Assembly (NCBI RefSeq): GCF_000613805.1
Contig: NZ_BAJR01000009.1
Location: 38,106 to 102,105 of the forward strand
Direction: 5' to 3'
DNA from: Phocaeicola paurosaccharolyticus JCM 15092
Lineage (GTDB): Bacteria; Bacteroidota; Bacteroidia; Bacteroidales; Bacteroidaceae
Length of the DNA stretch: 64,000 nt
In this document: positions 46,947 to 56,081 of the stretch, one piece after another
Layout: each line of letters opens with the position of its first letter
Numbering within the stretch: the first letter of the stretch is position 1
Translations under genes and position numbers: made by a program
Notes under the pieces: generated by a model
What the model saw: only the letters and a program-made list of their open reading frames with translations
What the model was told of the DNA's origin: nothing
The model's database searches: none

Positions 46947-48590
46947 ATGGGAAAAAGGATAATGTTTTTATTGGCTGTTTTAGTTGCCGGTTTCTCACAG
47001 GCAATAGCATGTACCAATCTGATAGTAGGGAAAAATGCATCTGTTGATGGATCTGTCATTGTATCCTACTCGGCAGACTCGTATGGTATGTTTGGGGAGT
47101 TATATCATTTCCCTGCTGCGACACACCCTAAAGGAAGTATGAGAGAAATACATGATTGGGATAGTGGTAAGTTCTTGGGTAGTATAAAAGAGGCACCAAA
47201 TACATACAATGTAGTTGGAAATATGAATCAGTACCAGGTTACTATTGGAGAAACAACATTCGGCGGTAGAGAGGAACTTGTAGATTCTACAGCTATAATG
47301 GATTATGGAAGTCTTATATATGTTGCACTTCAGCGTTCTCGTACAGCTAAAGAGGCAATAAGCATAATGACTGACCTGGTAAAGGAATATGGTTATTACA
47401 GTGAAGGGGAATCTTTTACAATAGCCGATCCTAATGAGGTTTGGATTATGGATATGATAGGTAAAGGTCCTGGAGTTAAAGGTGCTGTTTGGGTGGCTGT
47501 AAGAATACCTGATGACTGCATCTCTGCACATGCTAACCAGAGTCGCATTCATAAGTTTGATATGAACGATAAAGATAACTGTCTCTATTCACCTGATGTG
47601 ATATCTTTTGCTAGAGAAAAGGGATATTTCAATGGTCTTAATAACGAGTTCAGTTTTGCTGATGCTTATAATCCTCTGGATTTCGGTGGAGCACGTTACT
47701 GTGAGGCGAGGGTATGGGCATTCTTTAATATGTTCAATAAAGAGATAGGAGATAAGTATCTTTCATATGCTCAGGGTAAGACTAAGGAGCCAATGCCTTT
47801 ATATATCAAGATAGATAAGAAACTCTCTGTTCATGATATTCAGAAAGCTATGAGAGATCACTATGAAGGTACTCCACTTGATATAACAAATGATTTAGGC
47901 GCAGGTCCTTTCAAAATGCCATACAGACTTTCACCACTTTCATTTAAAGTTGATGGAGAAGAGTACTTTAATGAGCGGCCAATCTCAACTCAGCAGACAG
48001 CTTTCACTTTTGTAGCTCAGATGCGTTCATTTATGCCTGATCCTGTTGGTGGAGTATTATGGTTTGGAAATGATGATGCAAATATGACTGTATTCTCACC
48101 TATATATTGCTCATCAACAAAAGTAGCAGATTGTTATAATGATAAGAGTGCTGATTGCGTTACGTTCTCTTGGAACTCTGCTTTCTGGATATATAACTGG
48201 GTAGCTGATATGATACGTCCTCGTTATAGCCTTATGGTTGGTGATATGAAGGAAGTTCAAAAGAAACTTGAGGATAACTTTGCTGATTCACAGAATGGTA
48301 TTGAGACAACAGCTCTTTCTCTTTATGAAAAAGATCCTGTAAAGGCTATTGACTTCCTTACTAATTATAGTTGTATGACTTCTCAGATGTCGGTAGATAC
48401 TTGGAAGAAATTAGGAGAATTCCTTATTGTAAAATATAATGATGGTGTTGTAAAGAAGACTAATGCCGATGGTACGATTATGCACCCTGCGACAGGAAAT
48501 TGTGCACCACTTATTCGTCCTGGATATCCTGAGGAATTCCTTAAGGAATTGGTAAAAGCCACTGGAGATAGGTATAAGGTGATTAATTAG
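46947..48590 (+). CDS. C69-family dipeptidase
   Basis: 547 residues. After a signal peptide (MGKRIMFLLAVLVAGFSQAIA) comes Cys22, the N-terminal nucleophile of the C69 family, in ACTNLIVGKNAS. The segments SYSADSYGMFG and EGESFTIADPNEVWIMDMIG (region of the Ntn-hydrolase core) and HANQSRIHKF are typical. It should act on dipeptides in the periplasm. The gene follows the M23 peptidase by 25 bases; both may be part of peptide or peptidoglycan processing. It ends at a hairpin terminator at 48613-48643. Confidence 0.9.
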   Translation: MGKRIMFLLAVLVAGFSQAIACTNLIVGKNASVDGSVIVSYSADSYGMFGELYHFPAATHPKGSMREIHDWDSGKFLGSIKEAPNTYNVVGNMNQYQVTIGETTFGGREELVDSTAIMDYGSLIYVALQRSRTAKEAISIMTDLVKEYGYYSEGESFTIADPNEVWIMDMIGKGPGVKGAVWVAVRIPDDCISAHANQSRIHKFDMNDKDNCLYSPDVISFAREKGYFNGLNNEFSFADAYNPLDFGGARYCEARVWAFFNMFNKEIGDKYLSYAQGKTKEPMPLYIKIDKKLSVHDIQKAMRDHYEGTPLDITNDLGAGPFKMPYRLSPLSFKVDGEEYFNERPISTQQTAFTFVAQMRSFMPDPVGGVLWFGNDDANMTVFSPIYCSSTKVADCYNDKSADCVTFSWNSAFWIYNWVADMIRPRYSLMVGDMKEVQKKLEDNFADSQNGIETTALSLYEKDPVKAIDFLTNYSCMTSQMSVDTWKKLGEFLIVKYNDGVVKKTNADGTIMHPATGNCAPLIRPGYPEEFLKELVKATGDRYKVIN

Positions 48591-48612
48591 AATTGAATAA
48601 ACTATAAAAAGT

Positions 48613-48643
48613 ATAGGATTTATTAAACAAATCCTATATTTTT
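48613..48643 (+). terminator. Terminator after the C69 dipeptidase gene
   Basis: ATAGGATTT (48613-48621) pairs with AAATCCTAT (48629-48637), followed by ATTTTTG. Confidence 0.65.
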
Positions 48644-48677
48644 GTTATATACATAATAAGTAACAACATTTTTTTCT

Positions 48678-50423
48678 ATGGAAAATAAAGAACTTATAGA
48701 GCAGGTTACGGAAAAAGCAAAAAAATGGCTTTCTCCTGCATATGATAAAGAAACTCAGGCTGAGATTAATAGATTAATCTCTAACCCTGACAAGACAGAG
48801 TTGATAGAGGCCTTCTATAAAGACTTGGAATTTGGTACAGGTGGATTGAGAGGTATTATGGGAGTTGGCAGTAATCGTATGAATATTTACACAGTGGGCG
48901 CTGCTACTCAGGGATTGGCAAACTATTTGAAAAAATGTTTCAGTGATAGAAAAGAGATATCTGTAGTAGTAGGCCATGACTGTAGAAATAATAGTCGTCT
49001 CTTTGCAGAAATATCAGCAGATATTTTCTCTGCTAATGGCATAAAGGTATATCTTTTTGAAGATATGCGTCCAACTCCTGAGATGTCTTTTGCTATCCGT
49101 ACATTAGGTTGTCAGAGTGGTATAATACTTACCGCTTCACATAACCCTAAAGAGTATAATGGATATAAAGCTTACTGGGATGATGGTGCACAAGTGCTTG
49201 CCCCACATGACAAAGGTATTATTGATGAGGTTAACAATGTAAGCTCTGCTGCAGATATAAACTTCAATGGAAATAAAAATCTCATTGAAATAATTGGTGA
49301 GAAGATCGACAAAGAGTATCTAGATAAGATCATGTCAATCTCTATTGATCCGGAGGTTATCAAACGTCAGAAAGATCTCAAGATTGTTTATACACCTATC
49401 CATGGAACAGGTATGATGCTTATTCCAAGAGCACTCAAGCAGCTTGGATTTGAGAATGTGACATGTGTTCCTGAACAGATGGTTAAAAGCGGAGATTTCC
49501 CAACAGTAGTTTCTCCTAACCCTGAAAATGCTGAAGCTCTCTCTATGGCTATTAACCTTGCTAAAAAGATTGATGGCGATATCGTTATGGCCAGTGATCC
49601 TGATGCAGACCGTGTAGGTATGGCTTGCAAGAATGATAAAGGTGAATGGGTACTTATCAATGGTAATCAGACATGTCTTCTATTCCTTTACTATATCATC
49701 ACCAACCGTAAGGCTATGGGTAAGATGACAGGTAAGGAGTTTATAGTTAAGACTATCGTTACTACAGAACTTATCAAGATTGTTGCTGACGATAACAATA
49801 TTGAGATGCGTGATTGCTACACCGGATTTAAATGGATTGCACGTGAAATTCGTCTTAGCGAAGGTGTGAAACAATATATAGGTGGTGGTGAAGAGAGTTA
49901 TGGTTTCTTGGCTGAGGACTTTGTACGTGATAAAGATGCTGTTTCTGCATGTACTCTTCTTGCTGAGATCTGTGCTTGGGCTAAAGACCAAGGTAAGACA
50001 CTCTTCGATGTTCTCATGGATATATATGTACAATATGGTTTCTCTAAAGAGACAACAGTTAACGTAGTACGTCCTGGTAAGAGCGGAGCAGAAGAGATCA
50101 AGGCTATGATGGAAAACTTCCGTACAAATACTCCAAAAGAGATTGGTGGATCTAAAGTTATTATAACAAAAGACTATGAGACTCTTAAACAGAAAGACGA
50201 CAAGGGCAATGTAGTTGATATTGATATGCCGGAAGCTTCAAATGTTCTTCAGTGGTATACTGAGGATGGCACTAAGATTTCTGTTCGCCCATCGGGTACT
50301 GAGCCTAAGATTAAATTCTATATGGAGATAAAGGGTAAGATGGAATGTCCAAAATGCTATAATGCAGTTAATGCTGAAGCTGAAGAAAAGGTTGAAGAAG
50401 TACGTAAGTCTTTAGGAATCTGA
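48678..50423 (+). CDS. Phosphoglucomutase/phosphomannomutase
   Basis: 581 residues, the large bacterial form. It interconverts hexose 1- and 6-phosphates. Motifs: ILTASHNPKEYNGYK with the phosphoserine (about 153-167), the metal-binding SDPDADRVGM (about 302-311), the sugar-binding GGGEESYGF (about 403-411) and the phosphate-binding RPSGTEPKIKFY near residue 540. It may act on glucose, mannose or both; the substrate cannot be told. Followed by a terminator. Confidence 0.95.
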   Translation: MENKELIEQVTEKAKKWLSPAYDKETQAEINRLISNPDKTELIEAFYKDLEFGTGGLRGIMGVGSNRMNIYTVGAATQGLANYLKKCFSDRKEISVVVGHDCRNNSRLFAEISADIFSANGIKVYLFEDMRPTPEMSFAIRTLGCQSGIILTASHNPKEYNGYKAYWDDGAQVLAPHDKGIIDEVNNVSSAADINFNGNKNLIEIIGEKIDKEYLDKIMSISIDPEVIKRQKDLKIVYTPIHGTGMMLIPRALKQLGFENVTCVPEQMVKSGDFPTVVSPNPENAEALSMAINLAKKIDGDIVMASDPDADRVGMACKNDKGEWVLINGNQTCLLFLYYIITNRKAMGKMTGKEFIVKTIVTTELIKIVADDNNIEMRDCYTGFKWIAREIRLSEGVKQYIGGGEESYGFLAEDFVRDKDAVSACTLLAEICAWAKDQGKTLFDVLMDIYVQYGFSKETTVNVVRPGKSGAEEIKAMMENFRTNTPKEIGGSKVIITKDYETLKQKDDKGNVVDIDMPEASNVLQWYTEDGTKISVRPSGTEPKIKFYMEIKGKMECPKCYNAVNAEAEEKVEEVRKSLGI

Positions 50424-50447
50424 TATTCATAATATCTATATATTTAT

Positions 50448-50480
50448 GGGAATGCATTTATTATGCATTCCCATTTTATT
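50448..50480 (+). terminator. Terminator after the phosphoglucomutase gene
   Basis: GGGAATGCAT (50448-50457) pairs perfectly with ATGCATTCCC (50463-50472), then ATTTTATTTT. Confidence 0.8.
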
Positions 50481-50611
50481 TTACTACTAACTCAGTTTCA
50501 ATTAAGACTCTCTCTTATTACCATTTAGACTTTTAATATTTCCTTTATTCAACTAGGAGATATGGTCTAAATTGTATAGAGCAGGTTCTGGATTATTCAT
50601 TTATATAAGAC

Positions 50612-50648
50612 AAAAAAGCCTAATAGTATAATTACTATCAGGCTTTTA
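50612..50648 (-). terminator. Terminator after the DUF4270 gene
   Basis: A 15-bp stem with one G-U wobble on the minus strand, followed by six T residues, lies 20-55 bases after the inferred stop at 50667-50669. Confidence 0.75.
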
Positions 50649-50666
50649 GTTGTTTATTGTTATATC

Positions 50667-52069
50667 TTAAAATTTAGTATAGATAAGTTTCATCTTAAGC
50701 TTGTCTTTTCCACCGACCAATTTGATGCTTTGCATGCCAAGTGAGTTGGTTACTTTAATAACTGAAGGTTGGTAGAGCTACTGTCATATTCAACATTTAC
50801 AGGAACTAATACAACTTTATTCCAATCAGGGTTGTCATTTACCCAATTTGGATTACTTTTCAATCCTGCTTTCTTCTCAGCTAAACAATGAGTGATTAGA
50901 CGTGCAATATTTGAGTAAGTATATTGATTCTTAGTTGCAGCAGTTGTTCCTAATGTAGTAAGAAAAGAGGTTTTACTGTCAGGCAGTTTGCTGTTCTCGA
51001 AGAATGAATATAGATCACTCTTCCTAATCATCAAAAGATACTGTGGAGTACCCATAGGATACTTAGCATTCAAATCGTCGCTGTTATATTTAGTAAACGA
51101 AACAGATGCAGAGTTCAATGTATCTTTAGAGTGACTTAGCTCAATTTTATCCATTGGTAGTATAGCTTCTGTAACTATACCTGCAGGAGTTTTGATATAA
51201 GTTGAATTATTATCGTTTGCCAAATCTTTCAATGTTGATGAGTTTTGGAAGTGATTTACTTGAATAACCTCTTTTGTTGCTGCAAAACGAGAGATACCGG
51301 TAACCAATGAGTCAACTTTTCCAGTTGAACTTTCAATAAGATAATTGAAAGAGATTTGTAAAACAAGGTTGTCGATATATATAACAGAACCATCACCGCT
51401 GGCACAATGAATATAAAAACCTTTAAGTACATTCTTTATAAACTGTGAAGCATCTTTGTAATTGTTCTTGTTCTCTTTATATTTATCCTGCATGAATTTA
51501 CCTAAAGAGAGAGGCAACTTGACAGTCTGGTTATAAACTTTAGTAGTTCCGCTAGTAAAAATAGTATCTACTGAGGCACCACCTGCAGAATATGTAACTG
51601 AAGCTATAGGACTTGCATTTTTATTATAATACTTAGAAGGGTCTATAGATGTATAGAAGTTAGATTTTGCTTCTTCAGGAATAACCCTGTTTAGAGTATC
51701 AATCTGCATCTTCATTGCAGCAAGAGAATCTCCGTAGAATCCCGTATATTGAACAAAAAGATCCAATTTATTCACATTTTGCATTGTCTCTGGGAACTCA
51801 AAGTTGTCTGTACATGTAAACTGAGCCATGAAATCAGCATTAAATTCTCCAAAAACAGGGTCTGTATATCGACCTAAGTAGGCAGTTCTTGTACGTGCAT
51901 ATACAGAATCAACAAGAATAGATTTTGTAGTTATTTCGTAGCTTGCTGTGTCAGACAAAATGTGATCTTCTTCAGGTATTGTTGATGTACCTATGCCAGG
52001 AGTAGTATCATCACAGCTGTATAATAGAGCCATGACGAAAAGTATGCTTAAGAATTTGAATCTTATCAT
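50667..52069 (-). pseudogene. DUF4270-family lipoprotein, frameshifted at the C-terminus
   Basis: The protein starts at the ATG at 52069 (MIRFKFLSILFVMALLYSC, a lipobox signal); a frame back to 52135 overlaps the upstream gene and is unlikely. The remaining ~440 residues are beta-rich, as in DUF4270, a family of Bacteroidota outer-membrane-linked lipoproteins of unknown role. The frame stops at 50750, but the next frame continues with VIKVTNSLGMQS and then LVGGKDKLKMKLIYTKF, which is the usual end of this family, to a stop at 50667. Restoring one G near 50762 rejoins them. Likely a consensus error or mild pseudogene. The neighbouring GT5-like gene is on the same strand. Confidence 0.75.
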
Positions 52070-52085
52070 TTTTATAGGAATTGGA

Positions 52086-52910
52086 TTATTCTTGACTATT
52101 TGCCCAAACTTCTTCGTAGAAGTTATTAACGGCATCCATATAATTCTCTGATGACTGATATTCTAAGAATGGTATATTTTTGCTTTTCGCAAATTCAATA
52201 AGATTAGGATTAATTTTTTCGCTGTTCTGAATTACTCCGTCTGAATATTCAATTGCAAGTTTATATATTGCTTCATGAGAGTATGGAGCAGAAATAACAT
52301 TATCTATGTCACTCTTTTCAATACCCTTTAAAAGTAATTTATCACTTAGATTGTCTTGGAAGTTTTGCTTGAATTCATCATCAAAAGCAGAAAAAATAAC
52401 TTTAGAACTTCTGAATGAAGGTTCCTCTTTATATGCTTTCTTTATAAACAAAGGCACAAATGCACTCATCCAACCTTGGCAATGTATCACATCTGGGCAC
52501 CAACGAAGTTTCTTTACAGTTTCAAGGACACCACGTGCATAAAATATTGCTCTCTCCTCATTGTCATTATATTCCTCACCGTTTTCATCAGTTAGAATCT
52601 GTCGGTGCTGGAAATAATCGTCGTTGTCAATAAAATATACCTGCATTCTCGCAGATTGAATAGAAGCAACCTTAATTATCAATGGATGATCAGTATCATC
52701 AATAATCAAGTTCATACCCGAAAGGCGGATGACTTCGTGTAATTGATTTCTGCGTTCATTTACATTTCCCCACTTAGGCATAAAAGTTCTGATTTCTCTT
52801 CCTCTTTCCTGTATACCTTGAGGAAGATATCTGCCAGTGTTTGACATTTCTGATTCTGAAACGTAAGGAGTGATTTCCTGTGTAATAAATAAAACTTTGT
52901 TTACCTTCAT
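52086..52910 (-). CDS. Glycogen/starch synthase-like protein (GT5 catalytic N-terminal half only)
   Basis: 274 residues from the ATG at 52910, chosen because MKVNKVLFITQEITPYV fits the family and because the promoter -7 box at 52939-52946 leaves no leader for the ATG at 52934. The sequence matches only the N-terminal Rossmann domain of GT5 glycogen synthases (ITQEITPYVSESE, then DVIHCQGWMSAF, about 140-155); the C-terminal donor-binding half is absent. This short form, next to panC-panD, looks typical of Bacteroidales. It is probably not an active synthase by itself. It ends just before the DUF4270 gene starts. Confidence 0.8.
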   Translation of the reverse strand: MKVNKVLFITQEITPYVSESEMSNTGRYLPQGIQERGREIRTFMPKWGNVNERRNQLHEVIRLSGMNLIIDDTDHPLIIKVASIQSARMQVYFIDNDDYFQHRQILTDENGEEYNDNEERAIFYARGVLETVKKLRWCPDVIHCQGWMSAFVPLFIKKAYKEEPSFRSSKVIFSAFDDEFKQNFQDNLSDKLLLKGIEKSDIDNVISAPYSHEAIYKLAIEYSDGVIQNSEKINPNLIEFAKSKNIPFLEYQSSENYMDAVNNFYEEVWANSQE

Positions 52911-52938
52911 TTCTTTATAATTGCTCATAATCATTTTG

Positions 52939-52946
52939 CAAAGGTA
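52939..52946 (-). promoter_or_regulatory. -7 element for the GT5-like gene
   Basis: TACCTTTG on the minus strand is an exact TAnnTTTG match; CTTG lies 20 bases upstream as a weak -33 box. It is divergent from the panC promoter. Confidence 0.55.
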
Positions 52947-53179
52947 TAAAAAAAAGATGCGCGTGACAAGATTATTCGTTTATTAATTCCCTACTAACTG
53001 TTAACTAGATGAGATATTTGTTAAAAGTTAAAAAGATTACATTCTTTATCGCCATATATTGATTTTTCTTTCTTTTTATCTGATTTGTATTTTCGCAATT
53101 TCCATATTCTCTTTTTTCTCTCATAAATTATAGTTTACTTTGCACTCGTTTTAATTCAAAGCATAAATACAATTATTAG

Positions 53180-54025
53180 ATGAAAGTATTTAATAACATT
53201 AACGAGTTAAAGAGTGTACTAGCTACACATCGCTTGGAAGGAAAGAAAATTGCTCTTGTCCCAACAATGGGAGCTCTTCATCAGGGGCATGCTTCTCTAG
53301 TTAGAAAAGCTGCTGCTGAGAATGATATCGTAGTGGTTTCAGTTTTTGTTAATCCTACTCAGTTCAATGATAAAAACGACTTGAAAAAATACCCACGTAC
53401 TCTTGAAGCCGATTGTGAACTACTAGAAAGAGAGGGAGCAGATATAGTTTTTTCTCCTTCTGTTGATGAAATGTATCCTGAAGAGGACAAACGTCAGTTC
53501 AGTTTTCCACCACTAGACACTGTGATGGAGGGTATCTTTCGTCCCGGACATTTTAATGGAGTTTGTCAGGTGGTAAGTAAGTTATTTATGATTGCTGATC
53601 CGGATAAGGCATATTTTGGTGAAAAGGATTTCCAACAATTGGCCATTATACGTGAAATGGTACGTAAAATGGGCTTTAAACTTGAAATTGTTGGTTGTCC
53701 GATAATAAGAGAGATGGATGGGTTAGCATTGAGCAGCCGTAATGCTTTACTCTCTGCGGAAGAGAGAAAAACGGCTCTAAATATTTCAAAGACTCTTTTT
53801 GAATCGGTTGACTATTCTAAAACTCATACATTGCGTGAGACTAAAGGGTTTGTTGAGAGCTCTATAGCAGCAGTTGACGGATTGAAATTAGAATATTTTG
53901 AGATTGTTGATGGTAATACTCTTCAGAGTCTAGAGGAATGGCAGAACAGCAGTTATATTGTTGGTTGCATAACTGTATTTTGCGGTAGTGTAAGATTGAT
54001 AGATAACATCAAATATAGAGGATAA
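53180..54025 (+). CDS. panC: Pantothenate synthetase
   Basis: 281 residues, normal length. It joins pantoate and beta-alanine with ATP to make pantothenate. [13 protein letters not shown] (28-40) is the ATP-binding HxGH motif; [12 protein letters not shown] and FGEKDFQQL, then SSRNALLS, are further family segments. An imperfect -7 box (TTACTTTG at 53135-53142) precedes it. It is followed after four bases by panD, so both steps are coexpressed. Confidence 0.97.
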   Translation: MKVFNNINELKSVLATHRLEGKKIALVPTMGALHQGHASLVRKAAAENDIVVVSVFVNPTQFNDKNDLKKYPRTLEADCELLEREGADIVFSPSVDEMYPEEDKRQFSFPPLDTVMEGIFRPGHFNGVCQVVSKLFMIADPDKAYFGEKDFQQLAIIREMVRKMGFKLEIVGCPIIREMDGLALSSRNALLSAEERKTALNISKTLFESVDYSKTHTLRETKGFVESSIAAVDGLKLEYFEIVDGNTLQSLEEWQNSSYIVGCITVFCGSVRLIDNIKYRG

Positions 54026-54029
54026 GATT

Positions 54030-54383
54030 ATGATGGTAGAGGTATTGAAATCAAAAATACATTGTGCAAAGGTTACCGAAGCTAATCTGAATTATATGGG
54101 TAGCATCACTATTGATGAAGACTTGATGGATGCGGCTAATATGATTGCTGGTGAGAAGGTAGCTATTGTGGATAACAATAATGGTGAACGCTTCGAGACC
54201 TATATAATAAAAGGTGAGAGGGGTTCAGGAGCTGTCTGTCTCAATGGTGCTGCAGCTAGAAAGGTTCAAGTGGGAGATATAGTAATTATAATGTCATATG
54301 CATTGATGGATTTTGAAGAGGCAAAGACATTTACCCCTTCAGTTATTTTCCCAGACTCCTTCACTAATAAGATCATCATTTAG
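54030..54383 (+). CDS. panD: Aspartate 1-decarboxylase precursor
   Basis: 117 residues. PanD makes beta-alanine for pantothenate. It self-cleaves between Gly24 and Ser25 in [10 protein letters not shown], making a pyruvoyl group; the site is intact here. Other family segments are [28 protein letters not shown] and [17 protein letters not shown]. It lies four bases after panC and ends at a 15-bp hairpin. Confidence 0.97.
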   Translation: MMVEVLKSKIHCAKVTEANLNYMGSITIDEDLMDAANMIAGEKVAIVDNNNGERFETYIIKGERGSGAVCLNGAAARKVQVGDIVIIMSYALMDFEEAKTFTPSVIFPDSFTNKIII

Positions 54384-54393
54384 AAAATATAAT

Positions 54394-54436
54394 ATTGCAC
54401 AACTTATAAGAATAGTAGTACTATAAGTTGTGCAAT
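54394..54436. terminator. Hairpin between panD and the aspT-like gene
   Basis: A 15-bp perfect stem (54394-54408 with 54422-54436). The minus-strand aspT frame ends within it (stop at 54404-54406), so it can serve both convergent genes, though the T-run is weak. Confidence 0.65.
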
Positions 54437-54862
54437 TATTACTCTACTGAACATAGCCAACGGGTAGACTGTAGCATAGCTTACAGAAGGATTGTCTCCC
54501 GGTATCGTGTCGTTGGCATAGTTTAATGCCATTGGATTTGCCATACCACCGCACAGCATTCCACAAATTCGTCCATAATCCAGCTTAAAGAATTTAAGAG
54601 AGATTACTCCTATTATAACTACAGGGATGAATGTAAGCACAAATCCCAATCCTATCCACAGCAAACCTTCAGGGCGCATAATAGTATCAAAGAAATGAAC
54701 ACCGGAATCAAGTCCCAGACATGCTAGATATAATGAGAGCCCTATTCCTCTTAGCATCAAATTTGCACTTCTTGTTGTATATGTGACCAAATGGAAACGT
54801 GGTCCAAAACAGCCAATGAGAATACCAACTACAATTGGTCCACCTGCTAGTCCAAGCTTCAC
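54404..54862 (-). CDS. AspT-like transporter, C-terminal fragment
   Basis: 152 residues with four or five membrane helices (KLGLAGGPIVVGILIGCFG, GIGLSLYLACLGLDSGVHFF, IGLGFVLTFIPVVIIGVIS), matching the C-terminal half of AspT/AAE antiporters. Codons upstream of its ATG remain open to about 54912 and read LGLILGSIPISIPS, continuing the 383-residue frame at 54913-56064 if one T is restored near 54915-54917. So it is the end of one gene rather than an independent protein. Confidence 0.75.
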   Translation of the reverse strand: MKLGLAGGPIVVGILIGCFGPRFHLVTYTTRSANLMLRGIGLSLYLACLGLDSGVHFFDTIMRPEGLLWIGLGFVLTFIPVVIIGVISLKFFKLDYGRICGMLCGGMANPMALNYANDTIPGDNPSVSYATVYPLAMFSRVIIAQLIVLLFL

Positions 54863-54912
54863 TGGTGTACTTATGCTTGGAATGCTTATAGGTATTGAAC
54901 CAAGTATAAGTC

Positions 54913-56064
54913 CTAAACTATCCCAATAAATATGGCTCCTAGATTTGGTGTCTTCAATGTTTTGACCGCATTACCTACAATTTTCTCAACCTTTTCTATT
55001 GCTTCTTTTTCGCCTACAACTGTGAGCCTGTCGCCAAACTGTAGTACAAGTTCAGGAGTGGCTAATAGTTGAACTCCACTTCTAAGAACACGACTTATGT
55101 TTATTCCATAATTATTACGCAGCCTAAGTGAACCAAGTTTCTTACCATTAATCTCTGGGCGGCTAATTATGATATGTTTTGAAATAAGTTGACTATCTAT
55201 TGCATTCCAGTCTATATCATTATTGTTCCAATCTTCCTTCTCTAGCTTTCCAAATAATATGGTAAGTGCAGGTACATCCTTTTCGGTTGTAATTACTAAA
55301 ACCTTATCATTCTCTTTTAGAACTTTATCGAACGTAGGAATGGTGACTCTGTTATCTCTCCAAAGTCTTGATATAACAAACTTAGGATAGCATAGCTGTG
55401 CTATCTCCTTTATGTTTTTATCGAAGATACCAGGATTCTGTACAGTAAATGTAGCTATGAAAGTCTGGTTGTCATTATCCGGGTTCTCTTGTTCTATATT
55501 TTCCTGCTTTACAAAAAACTTCCTCATAAAGAGTATAGCGATAATAACTCCTACAACTCCTAAAGGGTATGTCACAGCACAACCAAGAGCAGCTCCATTG
55601 GATGGTATTCCTATTTGTGAAAGCGCTTGTTGAGAAGCACCAAGCGCAGGTGTATTTGTTGTTGCACCACATAGGATTCCAACCATATTATCCATAGGTA
55701 CGCCTGCGATTTTGCTTAATAATACTGCCATTGCCGTGCCTAGAAGGATAAGTGAGAGGCCAAGCATATTTAGTTTAACTCCGCCCTTCCTGAATGAACT
55801 CAGAAATCCAGGGCCAACCTGAAGTCCAAGTTCATATACAAAGAGTACGAGGCCGAAACTCTCGGCATACATAAGCATATCGGGATTAATTGATAATCCT
55901 ATATGACCTGCTAATATTCCGGTAAAAAATACAAAAGTTACACCAAGTGAAATACCCCATAAGTGTATTTTAGCCAATCCCAATCCAATAGCAATTATTA
56001 GTGATAGGATTATTACTGCCTGAATCGGTGAATGCTCGATGAAGACACTATATAGCCATTCCAT
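54913..56064 (-). CDS. AspT/AAE-family antiporter, N-terminal part (frameshifted)
   Basis: 383 residues: an N-terminal membrane domain of about five helices (IQAVIILSLIIAIGLGLAKI, then FGLVLFVYELGLQVGPGF and GVVGVIIAILFM), then two cytoplasmic TrkA-C modules (about 205-280 and 290-365). This is the layout of the aspartate:alanine exchanger family. The frame ends GAIFIGIV and stops; adding one T to the TTT at 54915-54917 gives GIVLGLILGSIPI, as expected, and joins the 152-residue fragment for a protein of about 553 residues, the family length. Substrate unproven. It follows the PBP1A gene by 17 bases. Confidence 0.85.
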   Translation of the reverse strand: MEWLYSVFIEHSPIQAVIILSLIIAIGLGLAKIHLWGISLGVTFVFFTGILAGHIGLSINPDMLMYAESFGLVLFVYELGLQVGPGFLSSFRKGGVKLNMLGLSLILLGTAMAVLLSKIAGVPMDNMVGILCGATTNTPALGASQQALSQIGIPSNGAALGCAVTYPLGVVGVIIAILFMRKFFVKQENIEQENPDNDNQTFIATFTVQNPGIFDKNIKEIAQLCYPKFVISRLWRDNRVTIPTFDKVLKENDKVLVITTEKDVPALTILFGKLEKEDWNNNDIDWNAIDSQLISKHIIISRPEINGKKLGSLRLRNNYGINISRVLRSGVQLLATPELVLQFGDRLTVVGEKEAIEKVEKIVGNAVKTLKTPNLGAIFIGIV

Positions 56065-56081
56065 AAAAATAAACGTGAAAA

